From contig CAJWSU010000033.1 of the NCBI GenBank assembly GCA_913046335.1, positions 1-14,211 on the forward strand: a stretch of DNA of 14,211 bases, written 5' to 3'. Positions within the stretch are counted from its first letter, which is position 1. Each line of letters starts with the position of its first letter. A program made the position numbers and the translations under genes. Origin of the DNA: TMED109 sp002684605 (GTDB taxonomy: Bacteria; Pseudomonadota; Alphaproteobacteria; TMED109). The notes beneath the pieces are model-generated. The model worked only from the letters and a program-made list of their open reading frames with translations. It had not been told where the DNA came from and ran no database searches. This document shows positions 7,638-13,805 of this stretch, one piece after another.

Positions 7638-7665
7638 TTGGATTACTATTTAATAAGTATATAAT
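7638..7665 (+). promoter_or_regulatory. Candidate hspQ promoter
   Basis: TTGGAT (7638-7643) and a perfect TATAAT (7660-7665) are separated by 16 bp, 32 bp before the hspQ ATG. This looks like a housekeeping promoter; no clear heat-shock sigma motif was found. Confidence 0.45.
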
Positions 7666-7697
7666 ATAGTTAATTATAAATAAGTTGAGGAATTACA

Positions 7698-8033
7698 ATG
7701 GATAAAAATTTTCACAAACAAGCAGATTTTAAAATAGGTGCAATTGTAAAACACCGTTTATTTTCATTTAGAGGTGTGATTTTTGATGTTGATCCTGAAT
7801 TTATGAATACTGAGGAGTGGTATGCCTCTATTCCTGCTGATATGAGGCCTAAAAAAGACCAACCTTTTTACCATTTATTTGCTGAAAGCGAAGAGGGGCC
7901 ATATATAGCTTATGTATCCCAACAAAATTTACTAAAAGATGATAGTCAAGAACCATGTTTACATCCTCAAATTGATGTTATGTTTAATAATATTGGAGGA
8001 GATTATATTTTGAAAAAAGAAAATATACATTAG
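7698..8033 (+). CDS. hspQ: Heat shock protein HspQ (YccV-like, hemimethylated-DNA-binding fold)
   Basis: A 111-residue cytoplasmic protein with the YccV/HspQ pattern: FKIGAIVKHRLFSFRGVIFDVDPEF (11-35, seen as KIGAIVKHRLFSFRG then VIFDVDPEF), then WYASIPADMRP (41-51), QPFYHLFAE (55-63) and YIAYVSQQNL (69-78). In E. coli HspQ binds hemimethylated DNA in vitro and acts as an adaptor and substrate of Lon protease; the exact role here is inferred. GAGGAA lies before the ATG. The gene has its own TATAAT promoter and ends 10 bp from the stop of the convergent small membrane protein gene. Confidence 0.92.
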   Translation: MDKNFHKQADFKIGAIVKHRLFSFRGVIFDVDPEFMNTEEWYASIPADMRPKKDQPFYHLFAESEEGPYIAYVSQQNLLKDDSQEPCLHPQIDVMFNNIGGDYILKKENIH

Positions 8034-8043
8034 TGTTTAAATT

Positions 8044-8235
8044 CTAATCGTCTTTTTCCATCCAAGGTGCATCTGGAGAGCTTGCATCACCTATTGCATC
8101 TATAGTGTTGTCCTTATCATTCTTTGTTTTTCTCCAACTTAAAATATTATTCCTTGTTATTACTTTTCCTATAAAATATGCAAGAAACACACATAATAAT
8201 AAAGTTAGGATGCCTATAATTGGATGATAGCTCAT
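8044..8235 (-). CDS. Small single-pass membrane protein, unknown function
   Basis: A 63-residue protein with one hydrophobic helix (about residues 5-26), followed by a basic stretch (KVITRNNILSWRKTKND), which predicts a cytoplasmic C-terminal tail, and an acidic end (DASSPDAPWMEKDD). I do not recognise a family. It is 34 bp downstream of map on the same strand and may be the last gene of the sfsA-map transcript. GAG upstream of the ATG is a weak ribosome site. The N-terminal helix, charged tail and intact frame support a real gene, but conservation cannot be judged here. Confidence 0.6.
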   Translation of the reverse strand: MSYHPIIGILTLLLCVFLAYFIGKVITRNNILSWRKTKNDKDNTIDAIGDASSPDAPWMEKDD

Positions 8236-8269
8236 TTAATACTCATTTATTTTTTTTCTTATAATTTAA

Positions 8270-9070
8270 TTATAATTCGAATGGTGGATAATACAAGTTT
8301 TTTGGAGATAAGGTAAAAACTTCATAACCAGATGCAGTGACACAAAGTGTATGCTCAAATTGAGCTGACAAGGATTTATCCCTAGATACGGCTGTCCATC
8401 CATCTTGAAGAATTTTTACTTCATAACTTCCCACATTAATCATAGGCTCTATGGTAAAAAACATTCCTTCTTTTATTACTAGCCCTTCTCCTTGGCGCCC
8501 ATAGTGTAAAACACTAGGACTATCATGGAATACTCTTCCTATACCATGCCCGCAAAAATCTCTTACTACTGAATAACCCTTATTCTCTGCAAAATTTTGA
8601 ATTGCATAGCCAATATCACCTAGTGTTGCTCCTGGTTTAACTTTTTCTATACCTCTCCACATTGCTTCAAAAGTTGTTTCAATTAGCTTTTTTGCTTTTA
8701 TACCTGGTTGTCCTACCCAAAACATTCGACTTGTATCACCATACCAGCCATCTAGAATTACTGTTATATCAATATTTAGAATGTCTCCATTTATTAAAAT
8801 TTTATCTCCTGGAATTCCATGACATATTACATGGTTTATTGAGGTGCAAATTGATTTTGGAAACCCTTTATAATTCAGTGGTGCAGGAACTGCATTGTTT
8901 TTTAAAATAAATTCGTGGCATTCTTTATCAAGTGCCTCTGTTGTTACTCCAGGTATTACAAATGGTATAATATGATCAAGTACTTCTGCTGCAAGTTTCC
9001 CGGCTTTACGCATACTATTTATATTGTCATCATTATGAATCATAATGCCAGAGTCTTGGTCTATATACAT
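8270..9070 (-). CDS. map: Methionine aminopeptidase, type I
   Basis: This enzyme removes the initiator methionine from new proteins. The 266-residue chain has the pita-bread fold with all five dimetal ligands: D101 (NIDITV), D112 (GDTS), H175 (CGHGIG), E208 (FTIEPM) and E239 (QFEHTL), plus the substrate histidine H84 (VICHGIP). No zinc-finger extension is present, so it is the plain bacterial type Ia, of normal length. AGGAAAG lies just before the ATG at 9070. It follows sfsA on the same strand by 20 bp, a gene pair often seen in Alphaproteobacteria, and they are likely co-transcribed. Confidence 0.97.
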   Translation of the reverse strand: MYIDQDSGIMIHNDDNINSMRKAGKLAAEVLDHIIPFVIPGVTTEALDKECHEFILKNNAVPAPLNYKGFPKSICTSINHVICHGIPGDKILINGDILNIDITVILDGWYGDTSRMFWVGQPGIKAKKLIETTFEAMWRGIEKVKPGATLGDIGYAIQNFAENKGYSVVRDFCGHGIGRVFHDSPSVLHYGRQGEGLVIKEGMFFTIEPMINVGSYEVKILQDGWTAVSRDKSLSAQFEHTLCVTASGYEVFTLSPKNLYYPPFEL

Positions 9071-9090
9071 TTTCTTTCCTATTAAAAAAT

Positions 9091-9795
9091 TTAGTTATGT
9101 AATAATTTAATTTTTTTTCCTATATTTATTTCTGATGTATTTAAAATAGTGTCAATACAAATAACTTCAACTCCTGCATTTAAAGCATCTATAAATGCTT
9201 TGCCATATTCAATATCTATATCTTCAGCAATTTTAAAATAACTGCAGTCATTCCTTTGGATTAAATAAAGCATAACAGCTCTATCGCCATTTTTAGCAAC
9301 AATAGCTAATTCTTTTAAATGTTTTGTCCCTCTTGAAGTAATTCCATCCGGAAATTCTGCTAACCCTTTTTCTCTTGATAAATGAACATTTTTTATTTCC
9401 ACATAGCAATTCACTTTGTTTTCATCTTGTAAAAATATATCTATTTTAGAATTAACTCCATATTTTACTTCCCTTTTTAAAGTTTTATAATTTAATAACT
9501 CTTTTATTTTATTATTATTAATAGCTTCTTGTATAATTTTATTCGGGTTATGTGTGTTGACGCCAACTATTGTATCGTTTTCTTGAGTTAATTCCCAAGT
9601 CCATTTAAGCTTTCTTTTGGGGTCATTACTTTCAGAGAGCCAGGAAGTTATTCCTTCTTTTGCTACTCCTGTCATTGCACCAGTATTTGGGCAATGTGCT
9701 GTAACTACTTGGCCATTTTCTAGAATATGGTCACTAAAAAATCGTTTATAACGTTTTATAAACTTAGCTTTGATAAGAGTATTAGAGAATTTCAT
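9091..9795 (-). CDS. sfsA: Sugar fermentation stimulation protein SfsA
   Basis: A 234-residue SfsA family protein of normal length. The N-terminal OB-like part includes NGQVVTAHCPNTGAMTG (27-43); the C-terminal nuclease-like part includes VEIKNVHL and FPDGITSRGTKHLKEL, the most conserved family stretches. E. coli SfsA was named from effects on maltose metabolism and reported to bind DNA; the fold resembles restriction-type nucleases, but no firm biochemical role is known. It is the first gene of the sfsA-map unit and diverges from the MoCF gene, with a 67-bp AT-rich gap (9796-9862) that must carry both promoters. Confidence 0.95.
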   Translation of the reverse strand: MKFSNTLIKAKFIKRYKRFFSDHILENGQVVTAHCPNTGAMTGVAKEGITSWLSESNDPKRKLKWTWELTQENDTIVGVNTHNPNKIIQEAINNNKIKELLNYKTLKREVKYGVNSKIDIFLQDENKVNCYVEIKNVHLSREKGLAEFPDGITSRGTKHLKELAIVAKNGDRAVMLYLIQRNDCSYFKIAEDIDIEYGKAFIDALNAGVEVICIDTILNTSEINIGKKIKLLHN

Positions 9796-9862
9796 ATTTT
9801 TATAATATATTATATTAAAGTAGTGGGTCTATGATTAATTAATTAATATTAGAGGAAATAAC

Positions 9863-10612
9863 ATGAATAGTTTGTCTACAGCTTGTTTAATTGTAATAGG
9901 AGATGAAGTTTTATCTGGTCGTACCGAAGATAAAAATATTAACTTTATAGCAAAGAGATGTGATAAAATAGGTATTAATTTAGCGGCAGTTAGAATTATA
10001 CCAGATGACCATAAAGTAATAAAAGACGTAGTGATGGAATGCCATAATAATTTTGATTACATTTTTACTACTGGAGGGATCGGGCCTACGCATGATGATA
10101 TAACTACTGAGTGTATAGCTAAAGCCTTTAATATTGAGGTTGAAGTAAATAAGGAAGCGCTTAGAAGGCTAGAGGTTCATTATAAAAAATTAAAAGTTGA
10201 ATTAAACGAATCACGCATAAAGATGGCAAAAATTCCTATCGGTGCAGAACTGATTGATAACCCTGTTTCCTCAGCTCCAGGATATATTGTTAAAAATATA
10301 TATGTTTTGCCAGGTGTACCCAAAATTTTACAAGCTATGTTTGCTGGTTTAGAAGATAAAATATGTGGTGTAAATAATATGATATCAAAAAATATAATAG
10401 TACATAGTGCGGAAGGAGAAATCGCATCTTTATTAGAGAATACTCAAAATCAATTTAAAGAAGTGAGTATTGGTTCATATCCTTATTTTAGGCCGCCAGA
10501 TGTAGGTACAAATATAGTCTTAAGGTCATTAGATATAAACTTAATTAATAAAGCATCTCTTGCAATTCTAAAAAAATTAACTGAATATAAAATACAATTT
10601 GAAGAAAATTAA
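9863..10612 (+). CDS. CinA-type MoCF (molybdopterin-binding) domain protein
   Basis: A 249-residue protein made of the N-terminal domain of CinA only, without the C-terminal nicotinamide-nucleotide amidase domain. Motifs are GDEVLSGRTEDKN (13-25), TTGGIGPTHDDIT (69-81), the NPVSSAPGY loop and VLPGVPKI. Related proteins include the pyrophosphatase-type CinA domain; single-domain versions are common in Alphaproteobacteria and often annotated as competence/damage-inducible protein A, though a role in competence is not implied. GAGGAA precedes the ATG. It diverges from sfsA and is followed 24 bp later by the 78-aa protein gene. The window also contains a molybdoenzyme subunit, but a link between the two is only a guess. 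Confidence 0.9.
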   Translation: MNSLSTACLIVIGDEVLSGRTEDKNINFIAKRCDKIGINLAAVRIIPDDHKVIKDVVMECHNNFDYIFTTGGIGPTHDDITTECIAKAFNIEVEVNKEALRRLEVHYKKLKVELNESRIKMAKIPIGAELIDNPVSSAPGYIVKNIYVLPGVPKILQAMFAGLEDKICGVNNMISKNIIVHSAEGEIASLLENTQNQFKEVSIGSYPYFRPPDVGTNIVLRSLDINLINKASLAILKKLTEYKIQFEEN

Positions 10613-10636
10613 TTCATTTTACTATTGGGAGGAAAC

Positions 10637-10873
10637 ATGTCTAATACAAACTCAAATACCGTACCAGATAACTTAAAAAAATTAGAAGCTCTTTATGAAA
10701 AATTAGAAAGAGATCCTAATCTGGAAAAAGCTTTTTTAGAAGATAAAACAAAATTTTTAAAAGATCATGGCTTTAATGAAGAAGAAGTTAATAAGTTAAT
10801 AAATAATTTACAAAAAAGTAGAAATGATGCCTTGGCTTCAGTTTTAAAAGATCATGAAGCTCAATTAAAATAA
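10637..10873 (+). CDS. Small helical protein, 78 aa, faintly Nif11/LigA-like
   Basis: GGGAGGA (10627-10633) just before ATG 10637 is one of the best ribosome sites in the window and fixes the start; the in-frame TTG at 10625 lies before this site and is rejected. The protein is highly charged, almost wholly helical, with no signal peptide or membrane segment. Residues 14-52 (LKKLEALYEKLERDPNLEKAF... then LKDHGFNEEEV) follow the pattern helix, D-P-x-L, helix, G-F, E-E seen in Nif11-like leader peptides and LigA-like small domains. That is weak similarity by eye, not a family assignment. It probably shares a transcript with the MoCF gene, and its last 13 bases overlap the 3' end of the convergent DUF1826 gene. 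Confidence 0.75.
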   Translation: MSNTNSNTVPDNLKKLEALYEKLERDPNLEKAFLEDKTKFLKDHGFNEEEVNKLINNLQKSRNDALASVLKDHEAQLK

Positions 10874-11499
10874 AATTTTTCTATATTTTTTAAATATGAG
10901 GAGTGGTCAAGACGCATTTGGAGAGATGGAGATTTAAGCGCAGAATCAGGAGTACGGTGGAGAATTCCTTCTGTTCCACCTCTAAATGTTGCGATATCCC
11001 ACGTTTTAATAAATTTACGCTCTGTGGTTTTTTTAATAATGCTTTCATTTTTTTGGCCTTTAAAATAAGCTTTATAGTTTGCTGCGTTAAAAGGTAACCA
11101 TTCTGTTCCTTGACCAAAATAAGTTACGAGCAAACGTATTGGAACATTATCTAAATGATAGCGAGTGCAACCACGTGAAGTTCCAAGAGAAAAACTAATG
11201 GTATTACTCTCTATAATATCGCAAAATATATTACAAACTTTGCTCATATCTTTAATCCAATTAGTATAAAAAATATTATTTTTTAGACTATAAGAGACTT
11301 TTTTATCTAATATGTTTTGTATATCACTTAAGCTGCTTTTTTTACTAAGCTGTCCACTAGCACTAAAGGGCTCAAGTATAAGTTTCTTAAAAAATATATT
11401 AGATCCTTTTAATGCTTTTCTTTCTACAATTGCCAGGTATGATTTATTTTTGGAAAAACTAGGAAGATTAGCTAAATCAATTTTTTCAACAAAAGACAT
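10861..11499 (-). CDS. DUF1826 family protein
   Basis: A 212-residue protein recognised by the DUF1826 core: GTSRGCTRYHLDNVPIRLL (106-124), then TYFGQGTEWLP (126-136), GILHRTP (178-184) and LQMRLDH (193-199). Function is unknown. The order H115-x-D117 ... H181 ... R196 has the pattern of a facial-triad Fe(II) dioxygenase or cupin fold, which is my inference. DUF1826 genes are often reported in zinc-responsive (Zur) neighbourhoods with COG0523 metallochaperones; no such partner is present here. Upstream, at 11553-11579, are interlocked palindromes that look like an operator. The gene converges on and overlaps by 13 bp the 78-aa protein gene. Translation starts at ATG 11499 with no clear ribosome site. 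Confidence 0.85.
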   Translation of the reverse strand: MSFVEKIDLANLPSFSKNKSYLAIVERKALKGSNIFFKKLILEPFSASGQLSKKSSLSDIQNILDKKVSYSLKNNIFYTNWIKDMSKVCNIFCDIIESNTISFSLGTSRGCTRYHLDNVPIRLLVTYFGQGTEWLPFNAANYKAYFKGQKNESIIKKTTERKFIKTWDIATFRGGTEGILHRTPDSALKSPSLQMRLDHSSYLKNIEKFYFN

Positions 11500-11552
11500 A
11501 TTAATACCAATTTTTTTTAATAAATATTATAAATAATTTTTATAATAACATT

Positions 11553-11579
11553 ATATTGCATAGTTGCAATATTATTGCA
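11553..11579 (-). promoter_or_regulatory. Interlocked palindromic operator upstream of the DUF1826 gene
   Basis: The unit TATTGCA occurs three times in alternating orientation: 11554-11560, 11565-11571 (inverted) and 11573-11579. Units 1 and 2 make an 8-bp-arm dyad with a 4-bp spacer. Units 2 and 3 make a perfect 15-bp palindrome, TGCAATATTATTGCA, of the TGC-N9-GCA form associated with Fur/Mur-type repressors in Alphaproteobacteria. A TATAAT on the minus strand (11550-11555) adjoins it, so a bound protein would block the promoter. The regulator is inferred, not known. Confidence 0.55.
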
Positions 11580-11640
11580 TTTATTAAAATAAATCTACTA
11601 ATTAAAAAAAATATATATAATTTTTAGGCAAAATTTTGGA

Positions 11641-11734
11641 CGGTGCTCTTATCAGGACTTGAACCTGCCTGCACGCCAAAAGAGGCCACAGATTTTAAGT
11701 TTATTATCTCATGATTTTCTGGGTATTGTGAGGC
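11641..11734 (-). pseudogene. Decayed tRNA-Leu(UAA) copy
   Basis: The stretch aligns with the intact tRNA-Leu at 13715-13801 in the same orientation. From the 3' end through the T arm, variable arm and anticodon loop (11641-11710) I count nine mismatches in about 66 aligned bases, plus a 4-bp insertion (11667-11670) in the T-arm region. The CCA end is now CCG and the acceptor and anticodon stems are mispaired. The 5' half is barely alignable, apart from a GCC-TCA at the expected 5' end (about 11728-11734). It cannot fold as a working tRNA. It is either a decayed duplicate gene or the far-end repeat of an element inserted at tRNA-Leu. Apart from this copy and the palindromes, the 11500-11798 gap shows no gene. 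Confidence 0.85.
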
Positions 11735-11798
11735 TTAGATATCAAGAAATGTCTCTCTTAGGTCAAACTTTATAGTAACTAAATGCAATTATGATATT

Positions 11799-12179
11799 TT
11801 ATAATAATTTAGGAGCAATAAAAGCAAAAAAAACACCAATTAAAAACAATATTAATGAAACTATATAAATATATTTAGTTATTATTCTTAAGTTTGAACA
11901 TAACTTTGCCTCTATAGGATCAATGGGACAGGGTGCATTCCTGTTGACCCATCTAACAATGCCTCCAAGCAATATTAGTATACCTGCAATACTAAAGATA
12001 AAAATTTTATACTTAGAGAAAATGAGCAATTGGGGAACGTTAGAAATTAATCCAGCTAAAACTGCTCCTGATCCGATGGTAACTAAGAGTGCAGGTAAGG
12101 CGCAGCAAATTAAGGTCCCAAAACTGGTAAATAAACTTATTAAAGGTATGATTATATCTTTTTTAGATGTTGCCCTCAT
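11799..12179 (-). CDS. MerT-like heavy-metal membrane transporter
   Basis: A 126-residue inner-membrane protein with three predicted helices (about 10-46, with a break, 56-76 and 101-122). It keeps the MerT layout: a vicinal cysteine pair in the first helix, C25-C26 (GTLICCALPALL), and a second pair in the loop after helix 2, C84 and C94 (NAPCPIDPIEAKLC). In MerT these pass Hg(II) from MerP into the cytoplasm. Here the linked regulator is CueR-like and no mercuric reductase is present, so copper or silver is the better guess. It starts 2 bp after the stop of the HMA protein gene, so translation is probably coupled. Start ATG 12179. Direction of transport is not proven. Confidence 0.75.
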   Translation of the reverse strand: MRATSKKDIIIPLISLFTSFGTLICCALPALLVTIGSGAVLAGLISNVPQLLIFSKYKIFIFSIAGILILLGGIVRWVNRNAPCPIDPIEAKLCSNLRIITKYIYIVSLILFLIGVFFAFIAPKLL

Positions 12180-12181
12180 TT

Positions 12182-12571
12182 TTAAAGCTTTTTTCTATTA
12201 ATTTCTGAAACATTATAGCCTGCATTTATAAAGAGGTCTTCTATGATGTTATCTGTAATATCTGTGTCTTCTTTTAATGCAATTATTACATTTTGATTAT
12301 CTAAATCTACAGTTATACCAGCCACTTGTTCTTTTTTTAAGAAAACTTTTTGTATAGCTTGGGCACAAAAGTCACATACCATGCCTTCTACTGCGACAGT
12401 TAGTAAAACACCATTAGGATCTATAGAGCCTTCTTGGAGTGTTATTTTCTCATTATCCATTTCATATTTGCTATGATCCATTTTATTATTGTCATGATTA
12501 TGTTCTTGCGCATAAGAATTTATGCTAGTCCAAAATATAACTATTAAGAATATAGTAATTAATTTTTTCAT
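12182..12571 (-). CDS. Periplasmic heavy-metal-associated (HMA) protein with His/Met-rich linker
   Basis: A 129-residue exported metallochaperone. Residues 1-21 form a signal peptide ending SYA-Q. The mature N-terminus is rich in His, Met and acidic residues (EHNHDNNKMDHSKYEMDNEK, 23-42), a typical copper-binding composition. The HMA domain follows (about 56-126), with the metal site VEGMVCDFCAQAI, cysteines C66 and C69, as in MerP and CopZ, and a C-terminal AGYNVSEI matching the last strand of the fold. It would bind the metal in the periplasm and hand it to the MerT-like partner encoded 2 bp downstream. It lies 16 bp after the exported protein gene, in the same operon. Confidence 0.88.
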   Translation of the reverse strand: MKKLITIFLIVIFWTSINSYAQEHNHDNNKMDHSKYEMDNEKITLQEGSIDPNGVLLTVAVEGMVCDFCAQAIQKVFLKKEQVAGITVDLDNQNVIIALKEDTDITDNIIEDLFINAGYNVSEINRKKL

Positions 12572-12587
12572 ATTATTTTTCCTTTTT

Positions 12588-13226
12588 TTAAAACCTTTTT
12601 ACATAATTGAATGAAAGTTTTTTATTATTATTCATACCTATCTCCATTAGATGAGTTTTATAAAAAAACCTAATCATAGGGCTATAACTAATAGGATCTT
12701 GATTTTTAGGATTATGTGATGTTTCAAACATTAACCAAGTATGAATATCTCCATAGTTTCCTATATAGGGTGCAATTCCAATTTTTGCTTTTTGCGAAAA
12801 GTGTGTATCTATTTTTCCTGCAATAAAAACTCTATTTTCATAGGAAGTAAAATATCTTCTTGTTTCCCAATCAGCACTAATCCCAAAATATCCAGCATAC
12901 TTAAGTTTAGATTCGTAATTTTCAAAATCTGTATGTAAGATTCCTATCCCTTTTTTTGTATAAAAATTTGCTTGAGAGTGTTTCTTATTCCACCTTTTAA
13001 TTAAGTGATTGTAATGTGCCGTATGCACTGTGTACTTTTTAGATTTAGAATATTCTATTTTATAGCCAAGAGACTTATTATAAGTAGGAGAGTAATGAAG
13101 ATGAGCTGAGTTCATTTCAGAATCATTTTTAGTCATAAAAGTCCAGCCTTCAGGATAAGATACTGGTCTTGCAAAACAAACACTATTAAATAATAAAATA
13201 GATATTAGGAAAATTTTTATAAGCAT
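12588..13226 (-). CDS. Exported beta-rich protein of unknown function in metal cluster
   Basis: A 212-residue protein with a signal peptide (1-19, cleavage near CFA-RP). The mature chain is rich in Tyr, Trp, His and alternating polar/hydrophobic strands (for example IGIAPYIGNYGDIHTWLMFE, about 149-168) and ends in KRF, an aromatic C-terminal residue as in outer-membrane beta-barrels. It is therefore probably an outer-membrane or periplasmic beta protein. I recall similar proteins next to HMA and MerT-like genes in other proteobacteria, but know no function. Histidine pairs such as HLHY and HTAHYNH could bind metal (inference). It is the first gene of the three-gene minus-strand operon and faces the CueR-like gene, separated by a 77-bp promoter region. 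Confidence 0.7.
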   Translation of the reverse strand: MLIKIFLISILLFNSVCFARPVSYPEGWTFMTKNDSEMNSAHLHYSPTYNKSLGYKIEYSKSKKYTVHTAHYNHLIKRWNKKHSQANFYTKKGIGILHTDFENYESKLKYAGYFGISADWETRRYFTSYENRVFIAGKIDTHFSQKAKIGIAPYIGNYGDIHTWLMFETSHNPKNQDPISYSPMIRFFYKTHLMEIGMNNNKKLSFNYVKRF

Positions 13227-13255
13227 ATTTTATTTACTTTCTAAATAATAAAAAT

Positions 13256-13286
13256 ACTGTAATGTATACCCTAACGTTAATGTCAA
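13256..13286 (-). promoter_or_regulatory. Candidate MerR-family-type promoter of the metal operon
   Basis: On the minus strand TTGACA (13286-13281) and TACAGT (13261-13256) are separated by 19 bp. This over-long spacer is the hallmark of promoters activated by MerR/CueR proteins, which twist the DNA. The predicted start is about 25 bp upstream of the first operon gene. The operator dyad in the spacer is imperfect (around TAACGTTA, 13273-13280), so the match rests mainly on the spacing. Confidence 0.55.
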
Positions 13287-13303
13287 GCTGTAAAGGAGTT
13301 ATT

Positions 13304-13687
13304 ATGAAAATTAGTGAAATAGCTAAAGAAACTGGACTGACTGTTAGGGCTATAAGGTATTATGAAGAGCTAAATTTAATTAAGTCTGATAGACTTTGTA
13401 ATAATTATAGAGATTACGATAAGGAAGCTTTATTTAAAGTAAGTTTTATATCTAGAGCAAGGAAACTTGGATTTTCTATTGATGAATGTTCTTCTTTAAT
13501 AAAGTTATTTAATGACAACAATCGACATAGTTCAGAAGTTATTAAAATTGCAAAGATTAAAAGAAGTAAGTTAAATGACCAGATTAAAGAATTGCAAGAT
13601 TTAAAAAAATCATTAGATTGGTTAATTAAAAAATGTCCCGGAGATGATAAGCCTAATTGTCCTATTTTAGATGAATTATCTAGTTAA
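13304..13687 (+). CDS. cueR: CueR-like MerR-family transcriptional regulator
   Basis: A 127-residue metal-sensing activator. Residues 1-40 are the winged helix-turn-helix (MKISEIAKETGLTVRAIRYY then EELNLI), followed by the dimerisation helix and a C-terminal metal loop CPGDDKPNCP (111-120). C111 and C119 match the C-X7-C pair that binds Cu(I) in E. coli CueR, and S76 in RHSSEV sits where CueR has S77; Hg and Zn sensors have cysteine there. This predicts response to monovalent Cu, Ag or Au, not Hg. AAGGAG (13293-13298) supports ATG 13304; the longer frame from 13262 would start inside the promoter and is rejected. The CueR C-terminal Cys/His tail is missing. It is divergent from, and presumably activates, the three-gene metal operon. 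Confidence 0.88.
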   Translation: MKISEIAKETGLTVRAIRYYEELNLIKSDRLCNNYRDYDKEALFKVSFISRARKLGFSIDECSSLIKLFNDNNRHSSEVIKIAKIKRSKLNDQIKELQDLKKSLDWLIKKCPGDDKPNCPILDELSS

Positions 13688-13714
13688 AAGTAAAATAATT
13701 ATTATTTGTTAGGA

Positions 13715-13801
13715 TGGTGCCCTCAGCAGGACTTGAACCTGCACGCCAAAAGAGGCCACGGATTTTAAGTCCGTTATGTCTACCAATTCCATCATGAGGG
13801 C
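13715..13801 (-). tRNA. tRNA-Leu(UAA)
   Basis: On the minus strand a complete 87-nt cloverleaf with encoded CCA: acceptor stem GCCCTCA/TGAGGGC, anticodon stem-loop ACGGA-CTTAAAA-TCCGT with anticodon TAA, a long class II variable arm (GGCCTCTTTTGGCGTG region) and T arm CAGGTTCAAGTCCTG. Discriminator A at 13718. A decayed copy lies about 2 kb away. Confidence 0.96.
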
Positions 13802-13805
13802 TTAA

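Larger units (their letters stand above)
11641..13801. mobile_element. Candidate small genomic island bounded by tRNA-Leu repeats
   Basis: The intact tRNA-Leu lies at the right end, with its 3' end facing inward, and a copy whose 3' part is best preserved lies at the left end in direct orientation. Between them is one self-contained metal-response cluster of about 2 kb. This is the usual layout of an element integrated at a tRNA 3' end. No integrase, transposase or phage gene is present, so if it was an element it is decayed or non-autonomous. A simple tRNA duplication with genes between is the alternative. Confidence 0.35.

Noticed and set aside
10625..10636. TTG start for the 78-aa protein
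   Set aside because: The TTG lies before the GGGAGGA ribosome site that serves ATG 10637.
10890..11536. Several 64-75 codon frames on both strands within and beside the DUF1826 gene
   Set aside because: All overlap the DUF1826 coding region, lack ribosome sites and show no recognisable protein character.
11799..12571. Mercury resistance operon
   Set aside because: No mercuric reductase or lyase, and the regulator has Cu/Ag-type metal residues; the name merTP was not applied.
13262..13303. Longer start for the CueR-like gene
   Set aside because: The extra 14 codons cover the promoter region, and AAGGAG sits directly before ATG 13304, where CueR homology begins.
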